64,000 nt of DNA, from NCBI GenBank assembly GCA_963850915.1, contig CAWKND010000011.1:248001-312000 (forward strand), in the 5' to 3' direction. Position numbers and translations under genes: made by a program. The notes below the pieces were generated by a model. The model saw only the letters and a program-made list of their open reading frames with translations, did not search any database and was not told where the DNA came from. The DNA comes from CAVTWH01 sp963850915. GTDB taxonomy: Bacteria > Actinomycetota > Actinomycetes > Mycobacteriales > Micromonosporaceae. Each line of letters starts with the position of its first letter. Position 1 is the stretch's first letter. Shown piece by piece: positions 17,364 through 26,138 of the stretch.

Positions 17364-17564
17364 TCCCACAACCATTCCAGCCGCGACGGGTCGGTTGTGC
17401 GGGCCGCAGCGCGCCACCGCCGCCACCGCTGCGAAAGACCCCGCATGGGTACCGGACGGGCTGGGCTCTGGACAGCGGGGCCACGACTGGACGCTCCACT
17501 GTGGACGGTTCGGGTACCGGCGGACGGGGCAGTGTGGAGACGATGATCAATGTAGAGTGGCCGG

Positions 17565-18677
17565 GTGGTCACGGGGATGACTTCTACGGCGAGCCCACAG
17601 TCCTACGACTATCGGTACAAGAGAAGCGTTTCTGAACTGCACTGCTACTACGTCGTCAATCCGGAGTCGCCGCACGGCGACTGGACGCTGCGTGAAGTGA
17701 TCCGGCCGGCGCAGCGCGCGCTGCGCGCCGACTACGGGATCACCCTCGAGCCGCTGCGCTACGGCGAGATTCCGGCGCGCCACACCGAAGGCATCAGTTA
17801 CCTCATCTACGGGCCGACCAATCCGCTCACCATGTCCGCCGACGAACAGGCCTATCTGGCCGCGCTCGCCGCGACCGGCATCAAAACCAACATCATCTCG
17901 GCGTACCCGCTCACCGCCACCGGCGCGGACACCCCGGACTATGCCCGGGCCAGAGTCGTTGTGCCGCAACTGTGTGCGGCGCTGAACATCAACGCGATCT
18001 TCCCCGACGACCTCGACCTGGAGCGGGGCATCCGGACCAACAACTGGCAGGACGTCTACGTCAACGCGATCGGCGAGACGATCCGGGTGAAGTACCAGCC
18101 GACCGAGAGCTTCGACCCGGACGACCGGGCGCTGCGCGAGCGACTGCGCGACGAGCACGCCGATGACATCGCCGCCCTGGCCCGGCTGCACCACGACCAT
18201 CATCTGTGGCAGCGCACGCCGTTCACCGACGGCTCGATCCTGTTCACCCACGACGGCTACTGGTACGCCTCGCAGACGGTCACTGACAAGACGCTCATGA
18301 CCTCGGACGACTTCGACCTGATCAGCTCGTACGACGAGGGGCTGCGCGGCATCACCTACCACGGTCCCCGGCTGCCCAGCTCGGACGCGCCGGAGTTCCT
18401 CATGCTCAGCAGCCTGTTGAGCATGCACGCACGGCGACCGAGGCTCATCGTGCACTTCCACCACCGGGAGTTGACCCGAGGCGCCCGCTATCGCGAACTG
18501 GTCACCAACGACACGATCGAGGGTGGGCACTTCGTCGCCGGGCGCCGGTTCTTCCAGGAGATGCGCCGCATGTCGACGAACTGGTTCATCATCCGCGAGC
18601 ACGGGATGGTGTGGACCGGCGACTCGGTGGCCGAGTTCGAGGAGTACGTGCACGGCGTCGTCTCGGCAGCCGGGTAA
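17565..18677 (+). CDS. Protein with C-terminal class II aldolase/adducin-like domain
   Basis: About 370 residues. The C-terminal half resembles the class II aldolase/adducin fold: DGSILFTHDGYWYASQTVTDKTLMTSDDF, then RLPSSDAPEFLMLSSLLSMHARRPRLIVHFHH (a PSSE/HxH-like region) and the late IIREHGMVWTGDSVAEFEEYV, which parallels the metal-binding His and helix of the family. Classical members bind zinc and cleave sugar phosphates, but the HxH motif here is FHHREL, so activity is uncertain. The N-terminal 190 residues (IRPAQRALRADYGITLEPLRYGEI, IYGPTNPLTM) are a domain I do not recognise. GTG 17565 and ATG 17577 are both possible starts. It heads an operon with two glycosyltransferases. Confidence 0.6.
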   Translation: MVTGMTSTASPQSYDYRYKRSVSELHCYYVVNPESPHGDWTLREVIRPAQRALRADYGITLEPLRYGEIPARHTEGISYLIYGPTNPLTMSADEQAYLAALAATGIKTNIISAYPLTATGADTPDYARARVVVPQLCAALNINAIFPDDLDLERGIRTNNWQDVYVNAIGETIRVKYQPTESFDPDDRALRERLRDEHADDIAALARLHHDHHLWQRTPFTDGSILFTHDGYWYASQTVTDKTLMTSDDFDLISSYDEGLRGITYHGPRLPSSDAPEFLMLSSLLSMHARRPRLIVHFHHRELTRGARYRELVTNDTIEGGHFVAGRRFFQEMRRMSTNWFIIREHGMVWTGDSVAEFEEYVHGVVSAAG

Positions 18678-18687
18678 CGGCACGGCG

Positions 18688-19755
18688 ATGGCGGGGTCGG
18701 GGGTACTCAGCATCGGGATCGCCGCGCGCAACGAGCAGGCGACCATCCGCCAGACCCTGCACTCTGTGGAGGTGGCGCTGGCCGAGGTGCCGCCGACCGA
18801 GCTGGGGACGCCGGTGGCTACCGAGGTCATCGTCGCGCTCAACGGGTGCACCGACGGTACCCGGGACGCGGTCGCCGACTACCTCGCCGGATACGTTGGC
18901 AGTACGGCGCTGCGGGTCATCGAGTCGGCACCTGGACTGGTCGAGGCGCAGCGCGCGATCGCCGAAGTCGCCGCCGCGACCGACTACCTGATCCTGGTCG
19001 ACGCCGACTGCCTGCTCGACCGGGGCTGCCTGCGCGAGCTGGTCCAGGCGATGGCCGACCACCCGGAGGCCCAGACCGCTTGGGCGACAATGGTTCCCGC
19101 CGACCACGACCGGCAACCCGGGTTCTGGCGACAGGTCTACAACTTCGCCGACTACCACCCCGACGTCATCCACCGCGGTCGGCACCTGTGCGGGCGGGCC
19201 TTCGCCATCCGGCACTACGACATCCCCCGGGCGTCGGAACAGCAGCCGGCCGTCGATCCGCGAGTCGCCGGCCACCTGAGCCTGGAGCGTGGCCCGCTCA
19301 ACGACGACTCCTACCTGTCCCGCGCGCTGATCAGCCGGCACGGCCCGGACTGCATCCGGCACGCTGTCGGTGCCCGGATCTACTTCCAGCCCATCCCCCG
19401 GCTCCGCGACTTCCTCCTCGCCCAGCGCCGCAAGGTATACGAACCACGCCGGCTCGACCTGCTCTTCCCGGAGTACCGCACGCTGCCGGGCCGGCACTTC
19501 GGCAAGCGCGTCGATCCCACTGGATACCGTGCGCTGCAACCGATCCAGCGCCTCCAGTGCCAGCTCTACCGCCTTCTCTACGCCGGCCTACGCCAGGTTG
19601 CCCGGGTGCAGCTGTGGCTCGGGCTCACCCTCGTACGGCTGGGCGTACCGCTACGGCCGTGCGAGGTCTGGCCGGTGGTGGCGGGTACCAAGGTGGCGTT
19701 CCCGGTCGCCGAGCCAGCCGACACTCAGTCTGCCGAGTCGGCGCCGATCCGGTAG
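18688..19755 (+). CDS. Family 2 glycosyltransferase
   Basis: A 355-residue GT-A-fold glycosyltransferase. The nucleotide-sugar site starts at LSIGIAARNEQATIRQTLHSV, with VIVALNGCTDGTRD and the divalent-metal motif LVDADCLL (DxD-like). The second half holds LCGRAFAIRHYDIPRA and a possible catalytic region NDDSYLSRALI. The C-terminus has no clear membrane span. The start ATG 18688 is 10 bp after the previous stop, so it belongs to the same transcript as the aldolase-like gene and the following glycosyltransferase. Acceptor and donor are unknown. Confidence 0.8.
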   Translation: MAGSGVLSIGIAARNEQATIRQTLHSVEVALAEVPPTELGTPVATEVIVALNGCTDGTRDAVADYLAGYVGSTALRVIESAPGLVEAQRAIAEVAAATDYLILVDADCLLDRGCLRELVQAMADHPEAQTAWATMVPADHDRQPGFWRQVYNFADYHPDVIHRGRHLCGRAFAIRHYDIPRASEQQPAVDPRVAGHLSLERGPLNDDSYLSRALISRHGPDCIRHAVGARIYFQPIPRLRDFLLAQRRKVYEPRRLDLLFPEYRTLPGRHFGKRVDPTGYRALQPIQRLQCQLYRLLYAGLRQVARVQLWLGLTLVRLGVPLRPCEVWPVVAGTKVAFPVAEPADTQSAESAPIR

Positions 19756-19766
19756 AAACGGTACCG

Positions 19767-20900
19767 ATGAAGGTGAGTGTTGTACTGCCGGCGTACAACG
19801 CGGGCGAGGCGCTGGCCCGCTGCCTGTCCGCCCTGCGCCGCCAGCGGCTCGACGACGGCGACGCGCTGGAAGTCGTCGTGGTCGACGATGGCTCCACCGA
19901 CGGTACCGGCGCGCTGGTCGAGCGCCATGCGCACGGACTCGACCTGAACTACGTCTTCAAGCCGCGTACCGCCGCCTCGGGTCGCTCCGCGGCCCGCAAC
20001 ACCGGCGTCCAGCAGGCCACCGGCGAGCTCGTGGTCCTGATCGACCCCGACCACGTCTTCCCGGCCGGCCTCCTCGCCGAACACCTGCGCTACCACGAGC
20101 ACTCGCCGGACCTCGTCGTACTGGGTCCGCGCGGCCGGATCCGGCCGGACGAGGCCGATCAGGCGCTGTTCCTCCGGGACTGGTCCTTCGCCCGGCTGCC
20201 CGCCCTCTCGCAGATTCGCGACGTACGCCTGTTCACGCTGGACCGCACCTCGGACAACCTGAACAACCTGGCGACCTGCTGGCACTACGCGTTCAGCTGC
20301 AACCTGTCGGTACGCCGCGAGCACCTGCTGGCGGTGGGCGGCTTCGACGAGGGATTCACCGGCTGGGGGCTGGAGGATTCCGAACTCGGCTACCGGCTGC
20401 GCCGGCACGGCCTGGCCTTCGCCTTCAACCCGGACGCGCTGATCTACACCTGGGAACTGGGCGGCAAGTCCCCGACCCGGTTCGCCGACTGGCAGCGCAA
20501 CCTGCGCCACTTCGAGGCCCGCCACCCCGACCTGGCGGTGACGCTGGAGTGGCTGCTGGCGGACACGATGAACCCTGACCTGAACTTCCCCGACGGCGTC
20601 GGCCGCTACCTGCGGTTCGAGTACGCCGCCCGGGCGGCCGCCGGCCGGGTGCCGTACGCCGGCCCGTACCCGCTGGTCGAGGTCACCGCCGCGAATGTCG
20701 ATCAGGTACTGGCGTCGCTGCCCGCGCTCGCCGGGGCCGGGAACGTGTTGATCTTCGACGACTCGGCCGACCGGCGGCTCGGGCCGGCTGTCCAGTGCCA
20801 GGACTCCGAGTTCGACCTGCTGTATTTCGCCCGGCCAGCACCGTCGAAGCGGGCCCGGATCCGCGCCGCCTACCCGATCGTGCCCTGGCCTCAAGGGTAA
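19767..20900 (+). CDS. Family 2 glycosyltransferase with C-terminal galactosyltransferase-like region
   Basis: A 377-residue GT2 enzyme. The N-terminal GT-A domain has VSVVLPAYNAGEALARCLSAL, VVVVDDGSTDGT and a DxD-like LIDPDH. Residues about 165-240 carry the N-terminal galactosyltransferase family C-terminal feature CNLSVRREHLLAVGGFDEGFTGWGLEDSELGYRL, with the catalytic WGxEDxE motif. The last 100 residues (VEVTAANVDQVLASLPALAG, NVLIFDDSAD) form an extra domain I cannot place. It follows the previous gene by 11 bp. The three genes from 17565 to 20900 probably make or modify a glycoside or cell-surface glycan. Confidence 0.82.
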   Translation: MKVSVVLPAYNAGEALARCLSALRRQRLDDGDALEVVVVDDGSTDGTGALVERHAHGLDLNYVFKPRTAASGRSAARNTGVQQATGELVVLIDPDHVFPAGLLAEHLRYHEHSPDLVVLGPRGRIRPDEADQALFLRDWSFARLPALSQIRDVRLFTLDRTSDNLNNLATCWHYAFSCNLSVRREHLLAVGGFDEGFTGWGLEDSELGYRLRRHGLAFAFNPDALIYTWELGGKSPTRFADWQRNLRHFEARHPDLAVTLEWLLADTMNPDLNFPDGVGRYLRFEYAARAAAGRVPYAGPYPLVEVTAANVDQVLASLPALAGAGNVLIFDDSADRRLGPAVQCQDSEFDLLYFARPAPSKRARIRAAYPIVPWPQG

Positions 20901-21062
20901 GACGGGCCCCACGGGCAAGAAGGGTCTCACGAGAGCCAGCGGCAAGACGCGAATACACCCGACCGAGCGGTACCTATCCGATTAGACCTCACGAATCGCC
21001 TGAACGAGCCAGGATGCACTTGTTCCTGCTCAGCACTACCTGTTCAACCCGTGAGGTCGAAG

Positions 21063-22313
21063 ATGCGTCGACGGTGGACTCTGCTGATCACGGCACTGGT
21101 GGCCATGCTGCTCGTGCTCGCCAGCTGTACCGGCAATGCCCACCCGGCACGCCAGTCCAGCGGCGGCACCAAGGCCGGTGACACCAAGGCACAGCCGGCT
21201 CCGGCGCTGGTACCGGTGAGTCTTGCGGTTTCGCCGGCAGCCGCCACCCGCGGCGCCCCGGTGACCACCGAGATCGGCACCGCGGTGACCGGCGGCGCGG
21301 TGGCCGGCGTACGGCTCGTGGACAGCGCGGGCGTGGCGGTCGCCGGGTCGATGCGGCCGGACGGCACCTCCTGGGTACCCGCGGCCGAGCTCGCCTACGG
21401 CCGCAGCTACACGGCCACCGTCACCGCCGTCGGCGCGGGCGGGCAGACCCGGCGCGCCAGCACCACCTTCACCACCATGGCCAACCCCGGCAGGAGCCGC
21501 ATCGGCACCGGGCTCTACCTGCAGCCCGGCACGGTCTACGGGGTGGGCATGCCGGTGGTGGTGGAGTTCGACGAGGCGATCCCGGACGCGGCCAAGGCGA
21601 GCGTGGAGCGGCGGCTGTTCGTCACCTCCAGCCCCGCGCAGGTCGGCGTCTGGCACTGGTACGGCGACCGGCAGGTGCTCTACCGGCCCAAGATGTACTG
21701 GCAGCCGGGGACGGTACTGACCGTGCGGGCGGCGCTCGGTGGGCTGCCGGTGGGGGGTCGGTACATCGATGTCGATCGCGGGGCGAGCGTGACGATCGGC
21801 GCCAACCAGACCATGCTGGTCGACAACGCCAGCAAAACCCTTTCCGTGTACCGCGCCGGCGCGCTCGTGCGCACCTTCCCGGTGAGCCTCGGCAAGCCGG
21901 ACACCCCCACCTCTTCCGGCAGCTACGTACTCATGTCCCGGGACTACACGGCCCGCTTCAAGACCAGCGAGTACGACATCGTGGCCTACTACGACGAGCG
22001 GTTCACCTGGGACGGCCAGTACCTGCACGCCGCCCCGTGGTCGGTCGACCAGCAGGGCTCCGACAACGTCTCGCACGGCTGCGTGAACCTGTCGATGGAC
22101 GCCGCCAGGTGGATCTACGAGAACAGCAGGATCGGTGACCCGCTCACCGTGCAGGGCACCGAGGTACACGGCACGCCCGGCGACGGCTGGATGGTCTGGG
22201 ACCTGAGCTGGCCCGACTACGTGGCCGGCAGCGCCCTGCCGCACCCGGAACTGCTGGACGGTACCGGCGGGGCGGTGAGCCAGGGCGGCGCGCGCTACCC
22301 CACCCCTCAGTGA
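21063..22313 (+). CDS. L,D-transpeptidase, lipoprotein (first of a tandem pair)
   Basis: A 416-residue periplasmic-face enzyme forming 3-3 cross-links in peptidoglycan. Residues 1-22 are a lipoprotein signal with lipobox LASC (C22). Two Ig-like domains follow (about 45-140 and 145-250; VSLAVSPAAATRGAPV, VYGVGMPVVVEFDEAIPD), then the YkuD catalytic domain with QYLHAAPWS and SHGCVNLSMDAA carrying catalytic His and Cys. A C-terminal tail ends in a Trp/Asp-rich segment (GDGWMVWDLSW). The architecture matches mycobacterial LdtMt2. ATG 21063 has GAGG at 21053 with good spacing; a GTG at 21051 would displace that site. The next gene is a paralogue. Confidence 0.93.
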   Translation: MRRRWTLLITALVAMLLVLASCTGNAHPARQSSGGTKAGDTKAQPAPALVPVSLAVSPAAATRGAPVTTEIGTAVTGGAVAGVRLVDSAGVAVAGSMRPDGTSWVPAAELAYGRSYTATVTAVGAGGQTRRASTTFTTMANPGRSRIGTGLYLQPGTVYGVGMPVVVEFDEAIPDAAKASVERRLFVTSSPAQVGVWHWYGDRQVLYRPKMYWQPGTVLTVRAALGGLPVGGRYIDVDRGASVTIGANQTMLVDNASKTLSVYRAGALVRTFPVSLGKPDTPTSSGSYVLMSRDYTARFKTSEYDIVAYYDERFTWDGQYLHAAPWSVDQQGSDNVSHGCVNLSMDAARWIYENSRIGDPLTVQGTEVHGTPGDGWMVWDLSWPDYVAGSALPHPELLDGTGGAVSQGGARYPTPQ

Positions 22314-22426
22314 TCCCCTGGCCATTCCACTAGAGGGCAAATCATGACCAGATTCACTTAAACATTGTCGTTGCTGACAAGTCGGGCAGACTTGCTGGAG
22401 CACCCACCCCCACCCCGAAGGTGAAC

Positions 22427-23734
22427 ATGCCCCCGACACCACGTACGCCCGGCCTCCGTACCCCCGGCCCCCGTACCCTCGGCCCCCGGCTCGCCGGGCT
22501 CGCGGCAGCGGCACTGGCCGGACTGGTACTGGTGACCGGCTGCGCCTCGACCGGCTCATCCACCGCACACCACGGCGCAGCCGCCAAGGCGCCGATCGCC
22601 AGCCCGAGCGCGACCCCGCAGCCCGCCGCCACGGTGAGCGCCCCGAAAGACGGCGCGACCGGGGTGGCCACCTCGACCGAGCTGACGGTACGCACCGACC
22701 GGGTCAGCGCACCCGTCGTCCGGCTCGCCGACGCGCGGGGCAAGGCTGTCCCGGGCGCGCTGCGGGTGGACGGCTCGTCGTGGGTACCCGACGGCCAGCT
22801 CGACTACGGCGCGAAGTACACCGCGACCGTCACCGCCACCGACTCGGCCGGCAAGCCGGTGACCAGTACTTCGACGTTCACCACGATGAAGCAGCCGGGT
22901 GACACGGTCAGCGCGCACACGTACACCGCCGACGGACAGGTGCTCGGCGTCGCCGCGCCGCTGGTGGTCACCTTTGACAAGCCGATCCCGAAGGACAAGC
23001 GCGACGACGTGGAGCGGCGCCTGTTCGTGACCGCGACGCCGGCGCAGCCGGGCAGCTGGTACTGGTTCTCCTCGACCGAGGTGCACTACCGGCCGAAGGA
23101 GTACTGGCAGACCGGTACGCACATCTCGCTGCGTGCGGCCATCGGCGGCCTGTCCCTGGGCAACGGCGAGTACCTGCGCTCCGACCTGAGCGTCGACGCC
23201 ACCGTGGTAGACCAGGCGCTCGCGATCAACATCGACGACACGACCAAGACGCTGACCGTGACCCGGAACGGCGTCGTGATCAAGACGATGCCGGCCAGCC
23301 TGGGCAAGGACAGCACGCCTTCGTCGAGCGGGCACATGGTCGTGATGACCCGGGCGAAGTCCGAGATCTTCGACTCGTCCACCTTCGGGGTACCGGTCGA
23401 CTCGCCGGACGGGTACAAGGAGACGGTGCTCTTCCCGCTCCGGCTCACCTGGGGTGGCCAGTACATCCACGCCGCCCCGTGGTCCGTCGCCGACCAGGGC
23501 AAGGACAACGTGTCGCACGGCTGCACCAACATCTCCACCGACAACGCCGAGTGGCTCTACAACGAGACCCACGTCGGCGACCCGGTCAACGTAGTCCACA
23601 CCAGTAGCGACCTGACCTGGGGCGACGGCTGGAGTGACTGGGACAAGTCCTGGACGTCGTACCAGCAGGGCAGCGCCCTCTACAACACGTCCACGGACAG
23701 CACCCCCGACTACACCGCTCCCGGCGCCGCGTAG
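22427..23734 (+). CDS. L,D-transpeptidase, lipoprotein (second of a tandem pair)
   Basis: A 435-residue paralogue of the preceding protein with the same layout: lipobox VTGC (C39), two Ig-like domains (ATVSAPKDGATGVATSTEL, LGVAAPLVVTFDKPIP), YkuD domain with QYIHAAPWS and SHGCTNIS, and a Trp-rich tail (GDGWSDWDKSW). It differs in a longer N-terminus before the hydrophobic core, built of a five-residue repeat (22442-22501) rich in Pro, Arg and Thr that lengthens the signal-peptide n-region. ATG 22427 follows AAGG at 22417. Two copies may differ in substrate or timing. Confidence 0.93.
   Translation: MPPTPRTPGLRTPGPRTLGPRLAGLAAAALAGLVLVTGCASTGSSTAHHGAAAKAPIASPSATPQPAATVSAPKDGATGVATSTELTVRTDRVSAPVVRLADARGKAVPGALRVDGSSWVPDGQLDYGAKYTATVTATDSAGKPVTSTSTFTTMKQPGDTVSAHTYTADGQVLGVAAPLVVTFDKPIPKDKRDDVERRLFVTATPAQPGSWYWFSSTEVHYRPKEYWQTGTHISLRAAIGGLSLGNGEYLRSDLSVDATVVDQALAINIDDTTKTLTVTRNGVVIKTMPASLGKDSTPSSSGHMVVMTRAKSEIFDSSTFGVPVDSPDGYKETVLFPLRLTWGGQYIHAAPWSVADQGKDNVSHGCTNISTDNAEWLYNETHVGDPVNVVHTSSDLTWGDGWSDWDKSWTSYQQGSALYNTSTDSTPDYTAPGAA
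22442..22501 (+). repeat. In-frame 15-bp tandem repeat, four units, in the second Ldt N-terminus
   Basis: Four consecutive 15-bp units begin at 22442, 22457, 22472 and 22487; the middle two read CGTACCCCCGGCCCC and CGTACCCTCGGCCCC. They encode a pentapeptide (RTPG-L/P type) ahead of the signal-peptide core. Confidence 0.8.
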
Positions 23735-23746
23735 CCGAGATTTCGA

Positions 23747-23796
23747 TGATCGCGAAGACTTTTGGGTGTCCTGGGCCCCAAAAGTCTTCGCGATCA
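23747..23796. terminator. Perfect 20-bp hairpin after the L,D-transpeptidases
   Basis: The arms are 23747-23766 (TGATCGCGAAGACTTTTGGG) and 23777-23796, with a 10-base loop, 13 bp after the stop. There is no T-run, so besides terminating it could be one copy of a dispersed palindromic repeat. Confidence 0.8.
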
Positions 23797-23883
23797 AGGA
23801 GTGCTCGCTCGAACGCCCCACCAGCTCCCCGGAAACGCGTCAGGCCCCGCCGAAGGCGGGGCCTGATCTGCGTCAAACACTGG

Positions 23884-23957
23884 GGTGACTGATGGGACTT
23901 GAACCCACGGCACCCGGGACCACAACCCGGTGCTCTACCAGCTGAGCTACAGCCACC
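23884..23957 (-). tRNA. tRNA-His (anticodon GTG)
   Basis: A class I tRNA with anticodon loop TTGTGGT (anticodon GTG). Acceptor GTGGCTG pairs with CAGTCAC. The His identity pair G(-1):C73 is encoded (23957 and 23884), and CCA is encoded at 23881-23883. Confidence 0.96.
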
Positions 23958-24056
23958 ATGCGACGACCCGCCAGGCGGCGGGTCAGCGACATCCAATCAT
24001 AGCCACACTTCCCCGCTCCGCGTCGAGCGGGTTCCCCTGGCCCGCCGGGCGGCCGC

Positions 24057-24668
24057 TCAGCTGATCGGGCGGGCGGCTGCGACCTCGGCGGCGATCACCT
24101 TGGCCGCCTCCACGTCCGGGCCGGGGCCGGGGACGAAGACGGTGCGGCGGTAGTACTCCAGCTCACGGATGCTCTCCTTGATGTCGGCGAGCGCCCGGTG
24201 CGCCAGGCCCTTGGCCGGCTGACCGTAGTAGGTCCGGGGGTACCAGCGGCGGCACAGCTCCTTCACCGAAGAGACGTCGATCATCCGGTAGTGCAGGTGC
24301 TGATCGAGGCGCGGCATGTCCCGGATCAGGAAGCCACGGTCGGTGGCGATCGAGTTGCCACACAGTGGAGCGGTCCGCGGGTCGGGTACGTGCGCGGTGA
24401 GGTACGTCATGATCATGTCTTCGGCCTCCGGCACGGTGACCGTCGAGGCGCGTACCTCCTCGGTCAGGCCGGACTTGTCGTGCATGTTGCGTACCACGTC
24501 GAACATGCCGGCCAGCGCCTCGTCGTCGGCGTGGATCACCACGTCGACCCCGTCCCCCAACACATTGAGGTCCGGGTCGGTGACCAGCATCGCGACTTCG
24601 ATCAGCTTGTCCTTGACGAGGTCGAGGCCGGTCATCTCACAGTCCACCCACACCAGGAGATCGCCCAC
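24057..24668 (-). CDS. orn: Oligoribonuclease
   Basis: A 203-residue DEDDh 3'-5' exonuclease that degrades two-to-five-residue RNA and pGpG in the cytoplasm. The first catalytic pair is D9 and E11 in VWVDCEMTGLD, the second Asp is in GNSIATDRGFL, and the terminal HRALADIKESI gives the His and last Asp. The length is typical. The start GTG 24668 gives the family N-terminus MGDLLVWVDCEMTG; a much longer upstream frame exists but has no family support. No clear ribosome site is visible, and it is divergent from the GT87 gene 57 bp away. Confidence 0.96.
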   Translation of the reverse strand: MGDLLVWVDCEMTGLDLVKDKLIEVAMLVTDPDLNVLGDGVDVVIHADDEALAGMFDVVRNMHDKSGLTEEVRASTVTVPEAEDMIMTYLTAHVPDPRTAPLCGNSIATDRGFLIRDMPRLDQHLHYRMIDVSSVKELCRRWYPRTYYGQPAKGLAHRALADIKESIRELEYYRRTVFVPGPGPDVEAAKVIAAEVAAARPIS

Positions 24669-24725
24669 GGGACACAGCCTATGCGCTGCGCGAGCCCGCG
24701 CGCACACCGCCGTTAAGGTAGCCCG

Positions 24726-26138
24726 GTGAGCATGCCGACCAGCCGCCCCCGAATCCGCCGCCAGACGGTTGTCCGGGCGCTGACCGTGGTCGCGGTGATC
24801 GCCGTCGTGGTGTGGGTACACCGCTGGTACGGCAACCGGCACAACTACTTCGACCTGCGCATCTACTACGGCGCCGTGGTCGACTGGGCGCACGGCGGGC
24901 ACCTCTACGACTTCGCGGTGATCGACAGGTACGCCGGCCCGCTCGGCTTCACCTACCCGCCCTTCGCCGCGCTGCTGATGTACCCCATGAGTTGGATCGG
25001 TCTGGGCGCGACGATCACCGTGATGTGGATCGCCAACGCCATCGCCCTCGTGGTGATGATGGCCTGGCTGGTGATCCCGGTGGCCGACCGGCACGGCTGG
25101 CCGCGCTGGTACGCACTCGGCCTGGCCGTGCCGCTGATCACCTGGCTGGAGCCGGTCCGCGAGACGGTCACCTTCGGGCAGATCAACCTGCTGCTCGGCC
25201 TGCTGGTGCTGTGGGACCTGCTGTTCCTCGGCCGCCGCGGGTCACGCTTCGCGGGGGTCGGCATCGGCATCGCCGCGGCGATCAAGCTCACCCCGGCGAT
25301 CTTCATCGTGTACCTGCTGGTCACCCGGCGCTGGCGGGCCGCTGCCACGGCCACCGGCGCGGCCATCGTCGCCAGCCTGCTCGCCGCCGCCTTCCGGTTC
25401 GGTGACTCGTGGAGCTACTGGACCAGCGTCATCTGGCAGACCGGGCGGATCGGCGACGTCAAGAAGACCCCGAACCAGTCAATTCTGGGTACCCTCTCCC
25501 GACTGTTCGACCCGCACAAGGCACCGGGCTGGCTGTGGCTGCTGCTGGTACTCGCCGTGCTGGCGCTCGGGCTGACCCGGGCCGCGCGGGCGTACCGGGC
25601 CGGCGACGAGTTGACCGGCCTGACCCTGGCCGGCCTGCTGGGCTGCCTGGTCAGCCCGGTGAGCTGGCAGCACCACCTGATCTGGTTCATCCCCGCGATC
25701 GTGCTGCTCTTCGACGCCGGGACCACCCGGGGGGTACCGCGCCGGTGGGGTTACCTGGCACTGGCGATTGGCGTGTGGGCAACCGACTCGTTCAGCGTGA
25801 TCGCCTGGTACGACTGGAACCTGGTACCCCGCCACGTGATCCACACGCCACAGGGGAACCTGATCGCCGGCTGGGACACGCTGCTGATGGTGGCGCTGCT
25901 CGTGGTGCTGCCGATCCGGCGCTGGCTGCCGCCCGAGGAGCCGCCCGCCCTCCTGGTACACGCACGCCGGCTACACGCGCGCCGGCGTGGTTCGCGGGCT
26001 ACTCCGGCGGTACCGTCGGCTGACTCGGTACCCGCCCCCACCGACGCTTCTGCCCCGACGGCGCCCAGTTCACCGACTTCGACCCCGGTACCCCCGCCGC
26101 CGGCTGTGCCTGCGCACCGTCCGGCTCCGACTGGCTGA
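24726..26138 (+). CDS. GT87-type polyprenol-phosphate mannosyltransferase (DUF2029)
   Basis: A 470-residue integral membrane protein with about ten hydrophobic segments, of the GT87/DUF2029 group that uses polyprenyl-phosphate-mannose outside the membrane, as in lipomannan or PIM assembly. The first periplasmic loop carries the expected acidic motif in NYFDLRIYYGAVVDW, followed by LYDF and GFTYPPFAALL. Later stretches KLTPAIFIVYLL and VSWQHHLIWFIPAI are typical. The final 60 residues are a Pro/Ala/Ser/Thr-rich tail (APSSPTSTPVPPPP-like). GTG 24726 has AAGG at 24715. Its last 140 bp overlap the convergent gene ending at 25999. Confidence 0.85.
   Translation: MSMPTSRPRIRRQTVVRALTVVAVIAVVVWVHRWYGNRHNYFDLRIYYGAVVDWAHGGHLYDFAVIDRYAGPLGFTYPPFAALLMYPMSWIGLGATITVMWIANAIALVVMMAWLVIPVADRHGWPRWYALGLAVPLITWLEPVRETVTFGQINLLLGLLVLWDLLFLGRRGSRFAGVGIGIAAAIKLTPAIFIVYLLVTRRWRAAATATGAAIVASLLAAAFRFGDSWSYWTSVIWQTGRIGDVKKTPNQSILGTLSRLFDPHKAPGWLWLLLVLAVLALGLTRAARAYRAGDELTGLTLAGLLGCLVSPVSWQHHLIWFIPAIVLLFDAGTTRGVPRRWGYLALAIGVWATDSFSVIAWYDWNLVPRHVIHTPQGNLIAGWDTLLMVALLVVLPIRRWLPPEEPPALLVHARRLHARRRGSRATPAVPSADSVPAPTDASAPTAPSSPTSTPVPPPPAVPAHRPAPTG

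Noticed and set aside
24057..25094. Oligoribonuclease with a 140-residue N-terminal extension
   Set aside because: The extension is antisense to the GT87 gene and has no family similarity; the GTG at 24668 gives the exact family N-terminus.
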